In this document: positions 54,011 through 64,000 of the stretch, one piece after another | Position numbering within the stretch: the first letter of the stretch is position 1 | How the letters are laid out: each line of letters starts with the position of its first letter | NCBI GenBank assembly: GCA_030549205.1 | Contig: JAUKTV010000025.1 | Coordinates: 1 to 64,000 of the forward strand | Direction of reading: 5' to 3' | From: Apiosordaria backusii | Lineage: Eukaryota > Ascomycota > Sordariomycetes > Sordariales > Lasiosphaeriaceae | DNA: 64,000 nt | Translations under genes and position numbers: made by a program | Notes under the pieces: model-generated | What the model was told of the DNA's origin: nothing | Database searches by the model: none | What the model saw: only the letters and a program-made list of their open reading frames with translations

Positions 54011-56731
54011 ATGCCAAGCCCACTTCAGTTTTCTGCTCTGCAAAGACTGATAGCAGTGCTTGTTGCACTCGGTTCTTTTGCCAATAGCCTTGCTGTTCAA
54101 ACCGGCCAGGGGAATGCAAGCCGTCGACGCATCAGCCTCAACAAAGGCTGGCGGTTCTCTCGATCAGAAACCAACCATGACGGACTAGTCTATGATGTTC
54201 GCTCAGACACTCCGCCACGCGATAAGGTGCATATTCTGAAGCCATGGATTCTGCCTACGGCAAACGGCTTTATCAGTGACCATTTCAAGCATCACAGTAT
54301 TCCCACCGGGTCTGCTCCAGGTAATGTCAGTTTCGTACAGAAGACATTCAACGACAGCAGCTGGGAGGAGGTAGACCTTCCCCATGATTGGGCCATCAAG
54401 GGTCCGTTCTATGTCGGGGATGGAAAGCCCGTGATGGGCGGAATGGGTAGATTACCCATCCAGGGAGTGGCTTGGTACCGTCGAACACTGGACATCTCTC
54501 AGGCCGACATTGACGCAAAGAAGACGATATACTTGGATATTGATGGCGCCATGTCGTATTCGATGGTATGGCTGAACGGTCACCTGATCGGAGGGTGGCC
54601 GTGTGGATATACCTCGTATCGGCTAGACTTGACCCCCCATGTCCAGCAAGGAAACAGAAACCAGCTGGCAATTCGACTCGATAACCCCGTGCAATCTTCA
54701 CGTTGGTATCCGGGAGCTGGACTTTATCGAAGTGTCTGGTTGACGACGGTCCAGTCTGTACATGTGCCACTGTGGGGGCAATATGTCTCGTCAAGAAATA
54801 TCAGCAGGCAGTCTGCCACCGTCGACTTTCGTATTCAGCTGAAGAACAACGCCAAAAGAGACGAGGAGGTGGTGCTCGAGACGGACATTTATGAACTGGA
54901 TATTTCAGGGAGGCCAGGAGCAAAGGTACTTACGAGTACACCAACCGTTGTTAAGCTCAATGCTGGCAGTACCGCTGTTGTCAATAGCAGCATCGTCGTC
55001 ACCAACCCAAAGCTTTGGGGTCCTCCACCAACACAAGTTCCGAATCTTTATGCGGCTTTAACTCGTCTCACAATCAACGGCCACACAGTCGATACTTACG
55101 AAACACAGTTCGGGATTCGATCCCTTAGATTCGACCCGGACCGCGGCCTTTTTGTCAACGGTGAACGTATCAGGATCCAAGGTGTAAACGAACATCACGA
55201 CCTTGGAGCACTTGGGGTAGCCTTCAACTATCGGGCAGCAGAGAGAAAGTTGGAAATACTTCGGGAATTAGGAGCTAATGCCATTCGCTGTGCCCATAAT
55301 ATTCCAGCAACCGAATTTCTTCAACTTGCAGATAAGATGGGGTTCCTCGTAACTGACGAGTCCCTAGACAGCTGGGAATACGAAAAAACTCCAAACGACT
55401 ACCATCTCCTATTCGGAGAATGGGCGGAAGCTGACACTCGAGCGATGTTGCGACGCGATCGCAACCACCCTTCAGTCATCGCCTTCAGCGTAGGGAACGA
55501 GGTGTCTGAGCAAACGACCGGCGTTTCGGGGGCTACTACCGCTAAACGCCTGTGTTCCATTGTACGAGAAGAAGACGACCTCGCTGACCGACCCTGCACC
55601 GCCTCCAAGAATGCCGCGCGTCCCGAGATGCCGTTCGCCAGTTCCCTTGACATAATCAACCTCAACTATCAAGGCGAAGGCATTCGGGACACTCCGGCGT
55701 ACGAGGGGCTCCAGGGAATTACCACCGAGCCCTCTTATGGGGAGTTTCACCGTGTCTTCCCGGACAAGCTTATTCTCTCGTCAGAGACATCAGCATCCCT
55801 GTCCACACGTGGGACGTACTTCTTCCCGCTCACTCGGGAGATCTCAGCCCCAGTTTTGGACAACAAACCCGACGGCGGGGGCAATGCGAGTATAAGGGCC
55901 ATCTCGGATTACTCTGTTTATACCACTCCCTTTGGCGCCTCTCCCGACAAGGTATTCGCCAAACAGGACGCCGCCTTCCCCTACGTCGCAGGCGAGTTTG
56001 TGTGGAGCGGGTTTGACTACTTGGGTGAGCCGACCCCCTATTATAGCGCACGATCATCGTACTTTGGCATTGTGGATCTGGCAGGCTTCAAGAAAGATAG
56101 ATTTTGGTTGTATCAGTCGCGGTGGAGGCCAGAGGTCAAGATGGCGCACGTTTTGCCGCATTGGTCGTGGGGAGGCGACAGAGAGGGCCAAGTAACGCCA
56201 GTCCATATTCTCAGTTCTGCGGATGAAGCTCAGCTGTTTGTGAATGGGAAGAACCACGGGAGAAAGAAAAAGCAGGCGGGTGAATATCGATTTCGATATG
56301 ATGACGTAGTTTATTCCCCCGGGGAACTCCTGGTCTTGACATGGAAAGACGGGAAAGAATGGGCTAATAAAACGGTGTTTACAGTTGGAGATGCGTACGG
56401 GTTAACATTGGAGGTTGACAGGGAGAGTATCGAGGGAGATGGACTGGATCTGGCTTTTGTTACGGCAAAAGTGGTTGATCTCGATGGGCGGGTCGTACCG
56501 ACGGCTGACAACAACGTCATCTTTTCGGTGGAGGGGGCTGGGGCGGAGATTGTAGCCACAGACAATGGGGATCCTTACAGTTTTGTCCCTTTTCCGTCGA
56601 AACAGCGCAAAGCATTCAGCGGGTTGGCACTCGCGATCATAAAGGCTACCGCGAAAACACCGGGGACAGTAACTGTCAGGGCTGAAAGCCAAGGACTTCG
56701 CGGCGCAAAGGTGGAGGTATCAATAATGTAA
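54011..56731 (+). CDS. Secreted GH2 beta-galactosidase-type glycosidase
   Basis: Single exon, 906 aa. A signal peptide (QRLIAVLVALGSFANSLA) precedes a sugar-binding domain (about 40-250) with RRISLNKGWRF, VDLPHDWAI and GVAWYRRTL. An Ig-like domain follows. The TIM barrel (about 370-690) has GVNEHHDLGALG, the acid/base Glu497 in VGNEVSE and the nucleophile Glu592 in LSSETSAS. VAGEFVWSGFDYLGEPTPYY is the conserved barrel strand. A DUF4982-like domain (about 720-780: LFVNGKNHGRKKKQAGEYRF, then PGELLVLTWKDGK) and a C-terminal Ig-like domain complete the standard architecture. It probably removes non-reducing beta-galactosyl residues from plant polysaccharides; beta-mannosidase or glucuronidase activity is less likely. 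It is divergent from CE15. Confidence 0.9.
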   Translation: MPSPLQFSALQRLIAVLVALGSFANSLAVQTGQGNASRRRISLNKGWRFSRSETNHDGLVYDVRSDTPPRDKVHILKPWILPTANGFISDHFKHHSIPTGSAPGNVSFVQKTFNDSSWEEVDLPHDWAIKGPFYVGDGKPVMGGMGRLPIQGVAWYRRTLDISQADIDAKKTIYLDIDGAMSYSMVWLNGHLIGGWPCGYTSYRLDLTPHVQQGNRNQLAIRLDNPVQSSRWYPGAGLYRSVWLTTVQSVHVPLWGQYVSSRNISRQSATVDFRIQLKNNAKRDEEVVLETDIYELDISGRPGAKVLTSTPTVVKLNAGSTAVVNSSIVVTNPKLWGPPPTQVPNLYAALTRLTINGHTVDTYETQFGIRSLRFDPDRGLFVNGERIRIQGVNEHHDLGALGVAFNYRAAERKLEILRELGANAIRCAHNIPATEFLQLADKMGFLVTDESLDSWEYEKTPNDYHLLFGEWAEADTRAMLRRDRNHPSVIAFSVGNEVSEQTTGVSGATTAKRLCSIVREEDDLADRPCTASKNAARPEMPFASSLDIINLNYQGEGIRDTPAYEGLQGITTEPSYGEFHRVFPDKLILSSETSASLSTRGTYFFPLTREISAPVLDNKPDGGGNASIRAISDYSVYTTPFGASPDKVFAKQDAAFPYVAGEFVWSGFDYLGEPTPYYSARSSYFGIVDLAGFKKDRFWLYQSRWRPEVKMAHVLPHWSWGGDREGQVTPVHILSSADEAQLFVNGKNHGRKKKQAGEYRFRYDDVVYSPGELLVLTWKDGKEWANKTVFTVGDAYGLTLEVDRESIEGDGLDLAFVTAKVVDLDGRVVPTADNNVIFSVEGAGAEIVATDNGDPYSFVPFPSKQRKAFSGLALAIIKATAKTPGTVTVRAESQGLRGAKVEVSIM

Positions 56732-56860
56732 TTATTGGAGGGGAGATATTGATGAGGCTGCCTTTCCTTGCCCACTACTAGAAAACCCCTGGAGAGACAA
56801 TTTCTCTGAGCAATTTGAACCACTCTAATCACGAATCCCGCTTGACTGCCTCTGACCTCG

Positions 56861-57870
56861 TTAATCTCCCAAGGGATAGGCGTGCAGCACCTGACCATAG
56901 TACAACTCCGCATCCTTGCTTGCCAAAAACACAAAGCTGGGAGCCACCTCGCTTGGCTGACCGGGCCTTCCCAAGGCATACTTTTCGCCAAATCCTTCCA
57001 TCTCCTCGGCTGGGCGCGATGCCGGCTGCAAAGGTGTGTGGACCGGCCCCGGGGCAACACAATTGACTCTGATACCCTTGGGGATCAGCTGCTTGGCAAG
57101 TGATCGCGTGAAAGACACAATGGCTCCCTTGGTGGCAGCATAATCAACCATGGCCCCGGTTCCGCGGAAGGCAACGGTGGATGAGGTATTGATGATTCTG
57201 GTGTGCTCACATGAGTAAGCGTCATCTCTTGTTAGACACCGGAAATTGATGACAAAAGACTTACGATCCACCCTTCTCCATATGCTTCACGGCATATTTT
57301 GTGATGGCAAACATCTGCAGGATGTTGCTTCGAAACGTGCTTTCCACGTTCTCAAGGTCAATCTCTGTGATGTCCTGGCACATGATCTGCTTTGAGGCAT
57401 TGTTGACGAGCACATGGATCTTGCCAAATTTCTCGACGTGAGCCTCAACCGCCTTGCGACATGTCTCAACGTCCATCAGATTCCCCGGAAAAAGTAAACA
57501 CTGCTTTCCTTCAGCCTCAACAAGCTTTTTTGTTTTTTCGGCATCCTCTTGCTCTTCAGGGAGGTAGACTATTGTGACATCCGAGCCTTCACGGGCAAAG
57601 AGGACCGCGACACTACGTCCTATACCTGAACTGTTTGCGGTTTATGTTAGCTTATAGGCATGGAAATAAGCCAGTAAACTCAACCTACTCTCCACCTGTG
57701 ATAAATGCTTTGCTTCCCTCAAGTTTACCCGCGCCCTTGTACTCATGCAGCTGGCCCTTGCCCTCGAGTTTGGTGGATTCGCTTTCAGGCTTCATGTTTT
57801 TTTCGAGGCCCGGAAGGTCCTGGGCTTGTGCCTCCTTCACGGGCTGAAATTCGCCGCCCTTGGCTGACAT
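56861..57870 (-). CDS. Short-chain dehydrogenase/reductase, YghA/stress-protein-like
   Basis: On the minus strand the exons are 57689-57870, 57265-57630 and 56861-57197 (294 aa). The introns are 57631-57688 and 57198-57264, and intron 1 splits the TGGDSGIGR cofactor motif. The N-terminus (MSAKGGEFQPVKEAQAQDLPGLEKNMKPE) is the long polar extension of this SDR subgroup. KAFITGGDSGIGR binds NAD(P), VNNAS is the NNAG-type motif, NTSS the catalytic Ser and YAATK the Tyr/Lys pair. APGPVHTPLQP follows. The group reduces aldehydes or ketones and is often stress-induced in bacteria and fungi; the substrate is unknown. The ending HAYPLGD is shorter than the usual NGG tail. An array of ACGTCA/ACGTTA elements lies about 150-215 bp upstream. 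Confidence 0.9.
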
Positions 57871-58598
57871 GTTGGTAATGTTGGTGATAGGTGTGTTATG
57901 TGAATTAATGGAGCTGAAAATGTGATAAATGGCACGAACTGTGGAAGATGCAAGGCAGGTTTATCAAAAAATAGTCACGGTGGTGATGTGAAGTGGGGAG
58001 CAGAGTCGCGTAGCTGTGACGTCAGGAGCAACAAACGTTAGGAGCAACAAACGTCAGGAGCAACAAACGTCAGGAGCAATAAACGTCATCGACAGGCACA
58101 ATCTGCTGCAATATGTCTCCATCGTCGGTGAATGACAGCCTATAACAGACTGAGTGTCGAGTCACAAAAAAAGATCCATTGATTGTCCTGGTATTCATTA
58201 TCGCACTGTTCTGCCAAGCTCTAGGAGAGGCGGAGTGCTTCCGATATCTCGTGTCGCCGCTTCCACGCTGTGATGCAGTATGGAGGAACCAGGTATTTTT
58301 AACAGGTCGAAAGTATAGGTACATACCTTAGCAAAACAAACTGCTGGCTAACAATAATCGCTTTTTTTGTGCCAAAGAGTGACGCTTTGGCAACGTCCGC
58401 AATATTAAAGGGAACAGTGTAAGACTCAAGTTCAAAGCTGCCTACAACTAGGTACCCAGAGATCACAGGTATATGTGAGCGAATGGCTGTGCCAGTGGTA
58501 CCGAGCAATTATCGTGATACAATGTAATCGTGCCCAACATTTACTACCTGATGCACCTCGGCCTTCCCCTTGTGTAATGAAGTTGCTAATCATGTACA
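57871..58598. other. Intergenic, SDR promoter
   Basis: Holds the SDR promoter with the CRE/bZIP-like array, then the 3' flank of the protease. No gene seen. Confidence 0.55.
58017..58086. promoter_or_regulatory. CRE site plus four tandem 16-bp repeats (bZIP-like array)
   Basis: A perfect CRE palindrome TGACGTCA (58017-58024) is followed by four 16-bp units (C/T)AGGAGCAACAAACGT at 58023-58038, 58039-58054, 58055-58070 and 58071-58086 (one with AATAA). Unit junctions give ACGTTA once and ACGTCA three times. All lie 147-216 bp upstream of the SDR ATG (57870). Confidence 0.7.
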
Positions 58599-59962
58599 TC
58601 AAGAAGCCAAAGGCTTAGTACCAAATCCAATCCTCGGTGGGTTCGTGCCGCTGAATACCACAAATGCAGCCTTGAGGGCGACGTCACCAAATATATTGAT
58701 TCCCAGCCCTGAGCTGCTCTGCAAGCCGCCGTAGCATGTCGACGAAGTGGGCGAGATGCGGGTGTAGTTGATGTATGAAGCTGGGATGGTGAATCTGGCC
58801 CCTTCGATCCCAAAAGTGAAGGTGGGCAACGTGCTCGAACAAGGGAAAACATAACCGCCATAATATTGTGAGTTCTGGGCCCCTTGAACCTGACGGTAGT
58901 AAGCCGTGACGATAGCTGTAGGAAGGTATAGCAAAGTGGTGCCGGTGTCGCTTATGCCCTGGATCTGGGTCGACTGGAAGGCGCCTGAGCCAACGGCGTA
59001 CCCGGAGAGAGAGTGAGTCCAGTAGCCTGGTGACTGCTGAACAGGGGTATATGTGATGTTCCCCGTGTACTTGGCTCGGTCAATGAATCCAAAGTCGTAG
59101 CTGCCAGCTATGCCATGCCCTCTGTCAGTAACGGGTCTTGGGCAGCAAGAAAGAATGAAGAGGAGAACCTACTAGCGTGATACTTTAAATCAGCAGTAAA
59201 AACCTCCTCATCGAGCTTTGGTCGCGCGTTGTCGAAAAAGGTCAGTTGGCTACTTGGTCGCACAGTATTGAGTGTCGAAAAGCCCAAACCCACAAGTCCG
59301 TCTAGGCTTTGCTCCTGAGTGAAGCTAGAAGAAACCTCTTGGGCAGTTTGAACGGCTTGGCTTTCGACTTCGAGGCCCCCGATAGTAAAATTGTCCGTAT
59401 AGACGGTTCCTCTGGAGCCGCTCCCGTCTCCATACCGAATGCTCCATGTGTGACCGCTGAGCAGCTTCGATGTGCTGGACTTTGCTGGACTGTAAATCTC
59501 CTGGCCGCGGACCTGACTGGAAGGTGTTAAGCTACTGAAGACCCAAAGATCCGAGGATCCAGTGTCCAGGTCGAGCATGAGTGTCTGTGGAGGCGTTCCG
59601 ACTGTGACCGGGGTGACATAGGCAATGTCTACTTCGTTGATAGGCACAGCAGCGGCTGAGCCCGTGTCACGCTTGATCCTGGCAATAGCTTCCTCTTGCT
59701 CATTATCGATATGAGCAATGGCCGTTTTGATGTACTCGGGAGCTGGGACGCCGTGCTTGAGATAGGTTCTGTAGGTGGCTCTGGCCCCGTTGAAAGCTTT
59801 ATGTGGACGGGGATTGCGCACTTGTTTGAGGGTGGTCCTTCCATTGAGAAAGGAGCTTTGGTCCTGGTTGATCACGGTTGTGCCGATCCGGGGAGGCAGG
59901 GCAGACCCAAGCCCGGCCGCCGCCAGAAGAGAAGTGACAAAGAGATCCGTGAAAGACAGCAT
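58599..59962 (-). CDS. Secreted pepsin-like aspartic protease (A1)
   Basis: On the minus strand the exons are 59173-59962 and 58599-59107 (432 aa); the intron 59108-59172 joins LKYHA to TGSYDFGFIDRAKYTG. The ATG at 59962 follows the usual signal peptide MLSFTDLFVTSLLAAAGLGSALP; the frame is open upstream to 60166 but that part is unlike a preproprotein. A propeptide of about 80 residues precedes the mature enzyme. The first active-site Asp is in LDLDTGSSDLWVF and the second in GISDTGTTLLYLP. SIRYGDGSGSRGTVYTDNF is the flap region with its Tyr. QSLDGLVGLGFSTLNTVRP is conserved in endothiapepsin/penicillopepsin-type enzymes. Acidic extracellular protein digestion is the likely role. There is no GPI tail. 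Confidence 0.94.
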
Positions 59963-61940
59963 TGTAAAAAGCAACCTAGGGTAGACACGACACAACCAGC
60001 ACGAAACCGAGTTCCCCGGAGGGCGCAGAAGCCAGTTCTTATCTCTCAGCTCAACCTCACTTCTCCACACCTTAATCAATTGACGAAATCCCTCCCTTGT
60101 AACACGGAAGTGGTATCCATGTGCTATCGGAGTCTGCAGCTGCGGATCCCGTGTGCGTGTGAGCACCTGGTAGCTATCCTGCTACATCACCAAGGAAAAG
60201 TTGGCCCGGGCTAGTCACTGCTGTATCTGAGCCGTCTTGATCCCATACCCAGCAGGCATAGCTACTGGCCTGAGCGATAGCAAGGATGGAAAAGCACCAA
60301 GAAGACTTCCGAGCCCAGTCAAGTTGTCTAAAGCGACTCTACCCTCGACAACTAAACCATGAGGATTGTCCGAGAATCCCCAATGATCGCCGCGTACTCC
60401 ACTCAGTACCAGTGTTTTGGAAGTTAAAACCACATACCTGCGACAAGATCTGGGCCAATCTTTTGCTACTTGCCTTTTTCGGCATTCAGTATACATGCCC
60501 AAGCTTCCGCTTCAACCTCACTCGCTCGTGACGACCTAACTAAGTACCGAATGCCCTCAGATGATAACACTCCGGCGAATAAGACGCCACCGGAGGCATA
60601 TTAGCTTGCCTATCAAGTCCCGCAACATCCATCGGCACTTTCACGCTTTAGCCAAATTCCGATCCTTGCTCTCCGCACCCTATCGGAATGCAACACAAAG
60701 CCAGACGGTATATCGCCGGCTTTTGCACGGCACTGCAAGTTAGGCGTTTGCCAGGGATGGCTGGGTTAAAGAACTACTTTTGTATTTGTCGAGGTAAGAA
60801 ACCATCGTCTTGCCCATTAATATGTCCCATCAAAGATCGACGGAAAGGACTTCTTGGCCGAAGATAAGGTAATGATAACTGCCATGTATCTCTAAATAGG
60901 TAGCGATCATGGGCAAGAAACAGTCAACTCTTTGGCATACACTCATAACTTCGTCGTCGGCCTTTTGAGACAGATAGCGGCCTGTGTCATTTCTTGCATG
61001 TCGGTCATTGCCATTGCGGCACTTGCTCGCCACCTAGGTTGTCTTGCCGCTCCCCTCGGCTATCATCATCAAGGCATAATCTGACGGGATGTGGAGACCT
61101 CTGATATGCCTCCAACTTTAATAATCCAATACCCCCACTAAGGCTTTCGCACCAATTAGGTTCCCAGACTCGTCCCAAGATTCAATGTAACAACGACACT
61201 TGATCAACAGCCGTCGTTTGGCAAAGACGATCCGGATGCTACAACGGCTTAATGAAACAGGTAAATGAAAGATGTGGCTGAGCTCCCCCGAGCCCCAACT
61301 GCCGGTCTGCTGCACCTTGGTTGATTGTAACTTCATCACAACACCTGAGCCAAGTGGTTGGTCAGTCCCACGAATGAGAACCGCCTGCAAAAAAGCCCTT
61401 CTCATGACGTGTTCTTCAACGCCTGTCATAAGGATACATCACAGCACATGTATCAATCTATTTTATGTTCATAGGGTCTCATGTTTTCTATTCCTCATTC
61501 GGTAACTATCGTAATCATTTATCGCACCCCCTGTCCTCTACTCTCCATACAACGTTGTGCTGTCCCTGTCCATAACTTCCATGAGCCCATGAAGCTTCAC
61601 ACGGGCTATGTCCTACAACCATCATGCCCTATCCATCATTCTACGTGCAAACTTCCCTATCGATACATGACGCCCCAACTCCCCTTCCGGTCGTCCTGAT
61701 AGCAATGGTAATAAACTGGAGGCCAAAGACCAACAAGAAACAAGGGTAAAAGAAAAGCAAAAAGAAAAGAACGACAGATGCGTGCCATGTTCAACGAGAG
61801 GGGATTGGGAATAATCAAGGCCATTGTGCTGTTGTGGGCGCCGGTGCTGTGCTTGCATGAATATTATGCTGTGAGGCCAGACTGAGAAAAAAGGCGCGGA
61901 AATGAAATCAGGGGTTTCTCCTCGGCGGTCATTGAAAACA
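59963..61940. other. Intergenic, protease promoter and CAX 3' region
   Basis: About 2 kb with no supported gene. The upstream open frame at 59963-60166 is leader sequence of the protease. ORFs elsewhere lack motifs. Confidence 0.5.
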
Positions 61941-64000
61941 TTAAAAGGCCACTCCAGACGTACTCCTTCCCACTGTCTTGTACCTGTAGCTCATCCACTG
62001 GCCGTCATTGCCCATCGTGTCAAATCGGCTGACGGTACTCTGGGGGCTGTCAAGACTAGTTCCGTAGCCGCTAAAGTAGTAGCCAATAATCACCACCAAG
62101 TAGCTGAGCAGCAGGATGCTGCCCTTGAAGTAATTGCTCTTTCCTTCGCCGTACATGTAGCTCAGCAAAAACACGCACAGAATCACCGTCACCATGTCCC
62201 ACTGTGGAAACAGGAGACTAAAGGTGAACTTTGCGACATCTTCCATGGGTACGCCGAGTGGAGGATAGAGGGCCGAGAACAAGACGAGCGCCGGGATCTG
62301 CAACAGGCAGACCTGGAGAGCATAGGCAGAGCCGATCTCCATGGACAAGGCGATGTTTCCGTTCATGGCAAACGAAATGGCGTTCAAAAATTCGGTAGTG
62401 TTGGGCACAAGTGCAAAGAGCGTAATGCCAAGGAACTTTTCGTCAATATCAAAGTTCTCAAGAACAACGTCCACCGTGTCGACCAGGATTTCGGCAACGA
62501 TGGCATAAAGAACCGTGGCTCCCATCAAAATGACGGAACTCTTCAGCCGACTCCAGTTGGGCGCGTCGTGGCCTCCATGGCCGCCCGAAGCCGCGCCAGA
62601 CTCCCCGAGATCCTCGCCAATCGAGACCGTATTGGGACGAGCGGCACCTGAACGGCTTCCAGAAGCGGATCCAAGGCCGGTAGCCGAGACGGAGGAGGCA
62701 TGATGCGAGATTTGTCGGGGCCTCTGCACATTTCTTGTGGCCACTGTTGCAGCGGTGGCGGCAATCTCTGCCACCTGATGAACGAGATTGTTATTCTCTG
62801 CATCATTGAACCCGGGGATATTGATGTTGGCTCCCAGCGTCTCGGTCCCATAGCTGGTGGATTTTGGAGGAACGACATGTGGAGTCCCATTGGCTTTGCC
62901 TGACGACAAGGTTGAGCTGTTGCGCGACTGTTCATCAGGCTTGGGGAAATGTCCGACCTGGCGCAGCGACTGGCCGAGAACACGCTTGTACAAGTGAGAG
63001 TCGCGAATATCAGCACCGCTGGCATCGCCGACAGACGTGGCATGTGATTGACGGGCACTGCTGTGGGCAGTGGGCTGATCCTCGTGCTTCTTCTCGTCCA
63101 CGTCGGTATTCCAGATGACGGCAGCATGCGTGCGAAGCGTGAACCATAAGCCGATAGCATATGACAAGAACAGCATGCCCGCAGCAAGGTAGCAATATGG
63201 ACGCACCGCCTGGAGGTAGAAACGATCATTAATAGCAGGCGTTTGGGAGAAGTAACAGCGGCGGCAGTCCCTGAGAGCACCGCCGCCCTGGCTGGGCTGG
63301 TCAAAGTTGGTGCAATCCTGGCAGGTCAGTTCGTGGGTTCCATAGATTTGGTAAAACAGCGTCGGGCCAAACGCGGCGATGACGGCAAAGAGGAGCATGG
63401 TTGATGTCACGCCGGCCGACCTCGAGTTGAAGCGCTGGGTCTTGCGCTTGATGGCCCCGCAGCACATGGAAAGACCGGGGAGGAACAAGATGCCGGCAAA
63501 GATGCTGCCAACGATGCTGCCTTCCACCAGCTGAGCCTTGCCCTGGCGGAGAGCCACGCAGTAGAGGAAGACCTCGACAATGGTGGAGAAAAAGGCATTG
63601 ATCGCAGCACCAAGACCCATCGAGGACTGGGCCGAGATGGATGCAACAGCCTGACCGATGAAGTAGGCCAGAGGGATGATGGACAAGAGGCCGGCAATGA
63701 ACAAAAAGGCCGGCGAGGTCAAGAAGTTGTGAATGCCCAGGGCCTGGTGCAGCACGAGCCAGTCCACAACGACAAAGCTGACGACTGCCAGGAGGTTGAT
63801 CAGGAAGATGTTGGTTCCGTCCACAGTGTACTTCCAATACTTGAGGCCGACAGCTCGATAGGTGCAGACCAAAATGGAAGACTGGAGCCCAGCCGGCGCT
63901 CTGGCAGAAGCCATGTCAGATTCAAACGATAGTGCCAGTGGATGGCGGCGAAGATGCGAAAACAGGAGCATCGTGACCTTGCCCATGGGGATCCAGAATA
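61941..64000 (-). CDS. CAX/VNX1-type vacuolar cation/H+ exchanger, 5' partial
   Basis: On the minus strand the frame is open from 61941 through the window edge (FWIP before MGKV at 63986), so the start probably lies beyond the window; at least 680 residues are present. Two halves of the exchanger are clear. The first repeat has GLGAAINAFFSTIVEVFLYCVAL, with the conserved Asn and Glu. The second has VPNTTEFLNAISFAMNGNIALSMEIGSAYALQ. A long polar loop (about 300-460, with Cys-rich QDCTNFDQPSQGGGALRDCRRCYF at its start and Ser/Gly-rich GSASGSRSGAARP later) separates them. This architecture is that of yeast Vnx1-like low-affinity vacuolar monovalent cation/H+ antiporters. The C-terminal hydrophobic segments (LCVFLLSYMYGEGKSNYFKG and so on) follow the family. 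Ion selectivity cannot be told. Confidence 0.88.
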   Translation of the reverse strand, partial: FWIPMGKVTMLLFSHLRRHPLALSFESDMASARAPAGLQSSILVCTYRAVGLKYWKYTVDGTNIFLINLLAVVSFVVVDWLVLHQALGIHNFLTSPAFLFIAGLLSIIPLAYFIGQAVASISAQSSMGLGAAINAFFSTIVEVFLYCVALRQGKAQLVEGSIVGSIFAGILFLPGLSMCCGAIKRKTQRFNSRSAGVTSTMLLFAVIAAFGPTLFYQIYGTHELTCQDCTNFDQPSQGGGALRDCRRCYFSQTPAINDRFYLQAVRPYCYLAAGMLFLSYAIGLWFTLRTHAAVIWNTDVDEKKHEDQPTAHSSARQSHATSVGDASGADIRDSHLYKRVLGQSLRQVGHFPKPDEQSRNSSTLSSGKANGTPHVVPPKSTSYGTETLGANINIPGFNDAENNNLVHQVAEIAATAATVATRNVQRPRQISHHASSVSATGLGSASGSRSGAARPNTVSIGEDLGESGAASGGHGGHDAPNWSRLKSSVILMGATVLYAIVAEILVDTVDVVLENFDIDEKFLGITLFALVPNTTEFLNAISFAMNGNIALSMEIGSAYALQVCLLQIPALVLFSALYPPLGVPMEDVAKFTFSLLFPQWDMVTVILCVFLLSYMYGEGKSNYFKGSILLLSYLVVIIGYYFSGYGTSLDSPQSTVSRFDTMGNDGQWMSYRYKTVGRSTSGVAF

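Noticed and set aside
1..64000. CRISPR arrays, transposons, viral genes
   Set aside because: No spaced direct-repeat arrays, transposase/reverse-transcriptase ORFs or capsid genes were recognised; only short tandem repeats were found.

Overview
This window looks like a filamentous ascomycete chromosome, most likely Sordariomycetes and possibly Sordariales. The protein-coding genes have short introns (about 50-125 bp) with GTATGT/GTAAGT-type donors and CTAAC/CTGAC branch points. A nuclear atp9 gene encodes the 147-residue proteolipid typical of Neurospora relatives. There are secreted biomass-degrading enzymes, a HET-domain gene, and a tRNA-Gly gene. I see no bacterial, viral or transposon genes. 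Splice models were assembled by hand from the reading frame and GT/AG sites and are not transcript-supported.

Layout. 0-2.2 kb: the end of a secreted AA8 cytochrome-domain protein, followed on the same strand by a secreted LPMO-like protein. 3-8 kb: atp9, a decayed HAD phosphatase, an epoxide-hydrolase-like enzyme and a small Tudor-like protein. 8.5-13.6 kb: tRNA-Gly, a histidine-phosphatase-family protein, PI-PLC and a secreted Cys-rich protein. 16-25.3 kb: a YhhN/TMEM86 protein, a MATE transporter, two hypothetical ORFs and an APC permease. 26-29.3 kb: a siderophore transporter and a CFEM protein, divergent, with a perfect iron-GATA-factor site between them. 29.8-35.9 kb: a P-loop/HAD/UPRTase fusion, an AIF/FSP1-like flavoprotein and a GNAT protein. 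38-41.6 kb: a HET-ankyrin protein. 43-46.7 kb: a cytochrome-free cellobiose-dehydrogenase-like AA3_1 enzyme convergent with an AA9 LPMO. 48.4-56.7 kb: a GPI-anchored Zn-PLC-like/vWA protein, a CE15 glucuronoyl esterase and a GH2 beta-galactosidase. 56.8-60 kb: an SDR and an aspartic protease. 62-64 kb: a CAX/VNX1-type exchanger that runs off the window end.

Functional themes. (1) Oxidative and hydrolytic plant cell-wall attack: two LPMO-type genes, each beside a plausible redox partner, plus CE15 and GH2. (2) Iron acquisition: the siderophore transporter/CFEM pair. (3) Self/non-self or surface biology: the HET-ankyrin protein and the Zn-PLC-like/vWA cell-surface protein. Intergenic DNA repeatedly carries short TACCTA/CCTAGGTA-like motifs.
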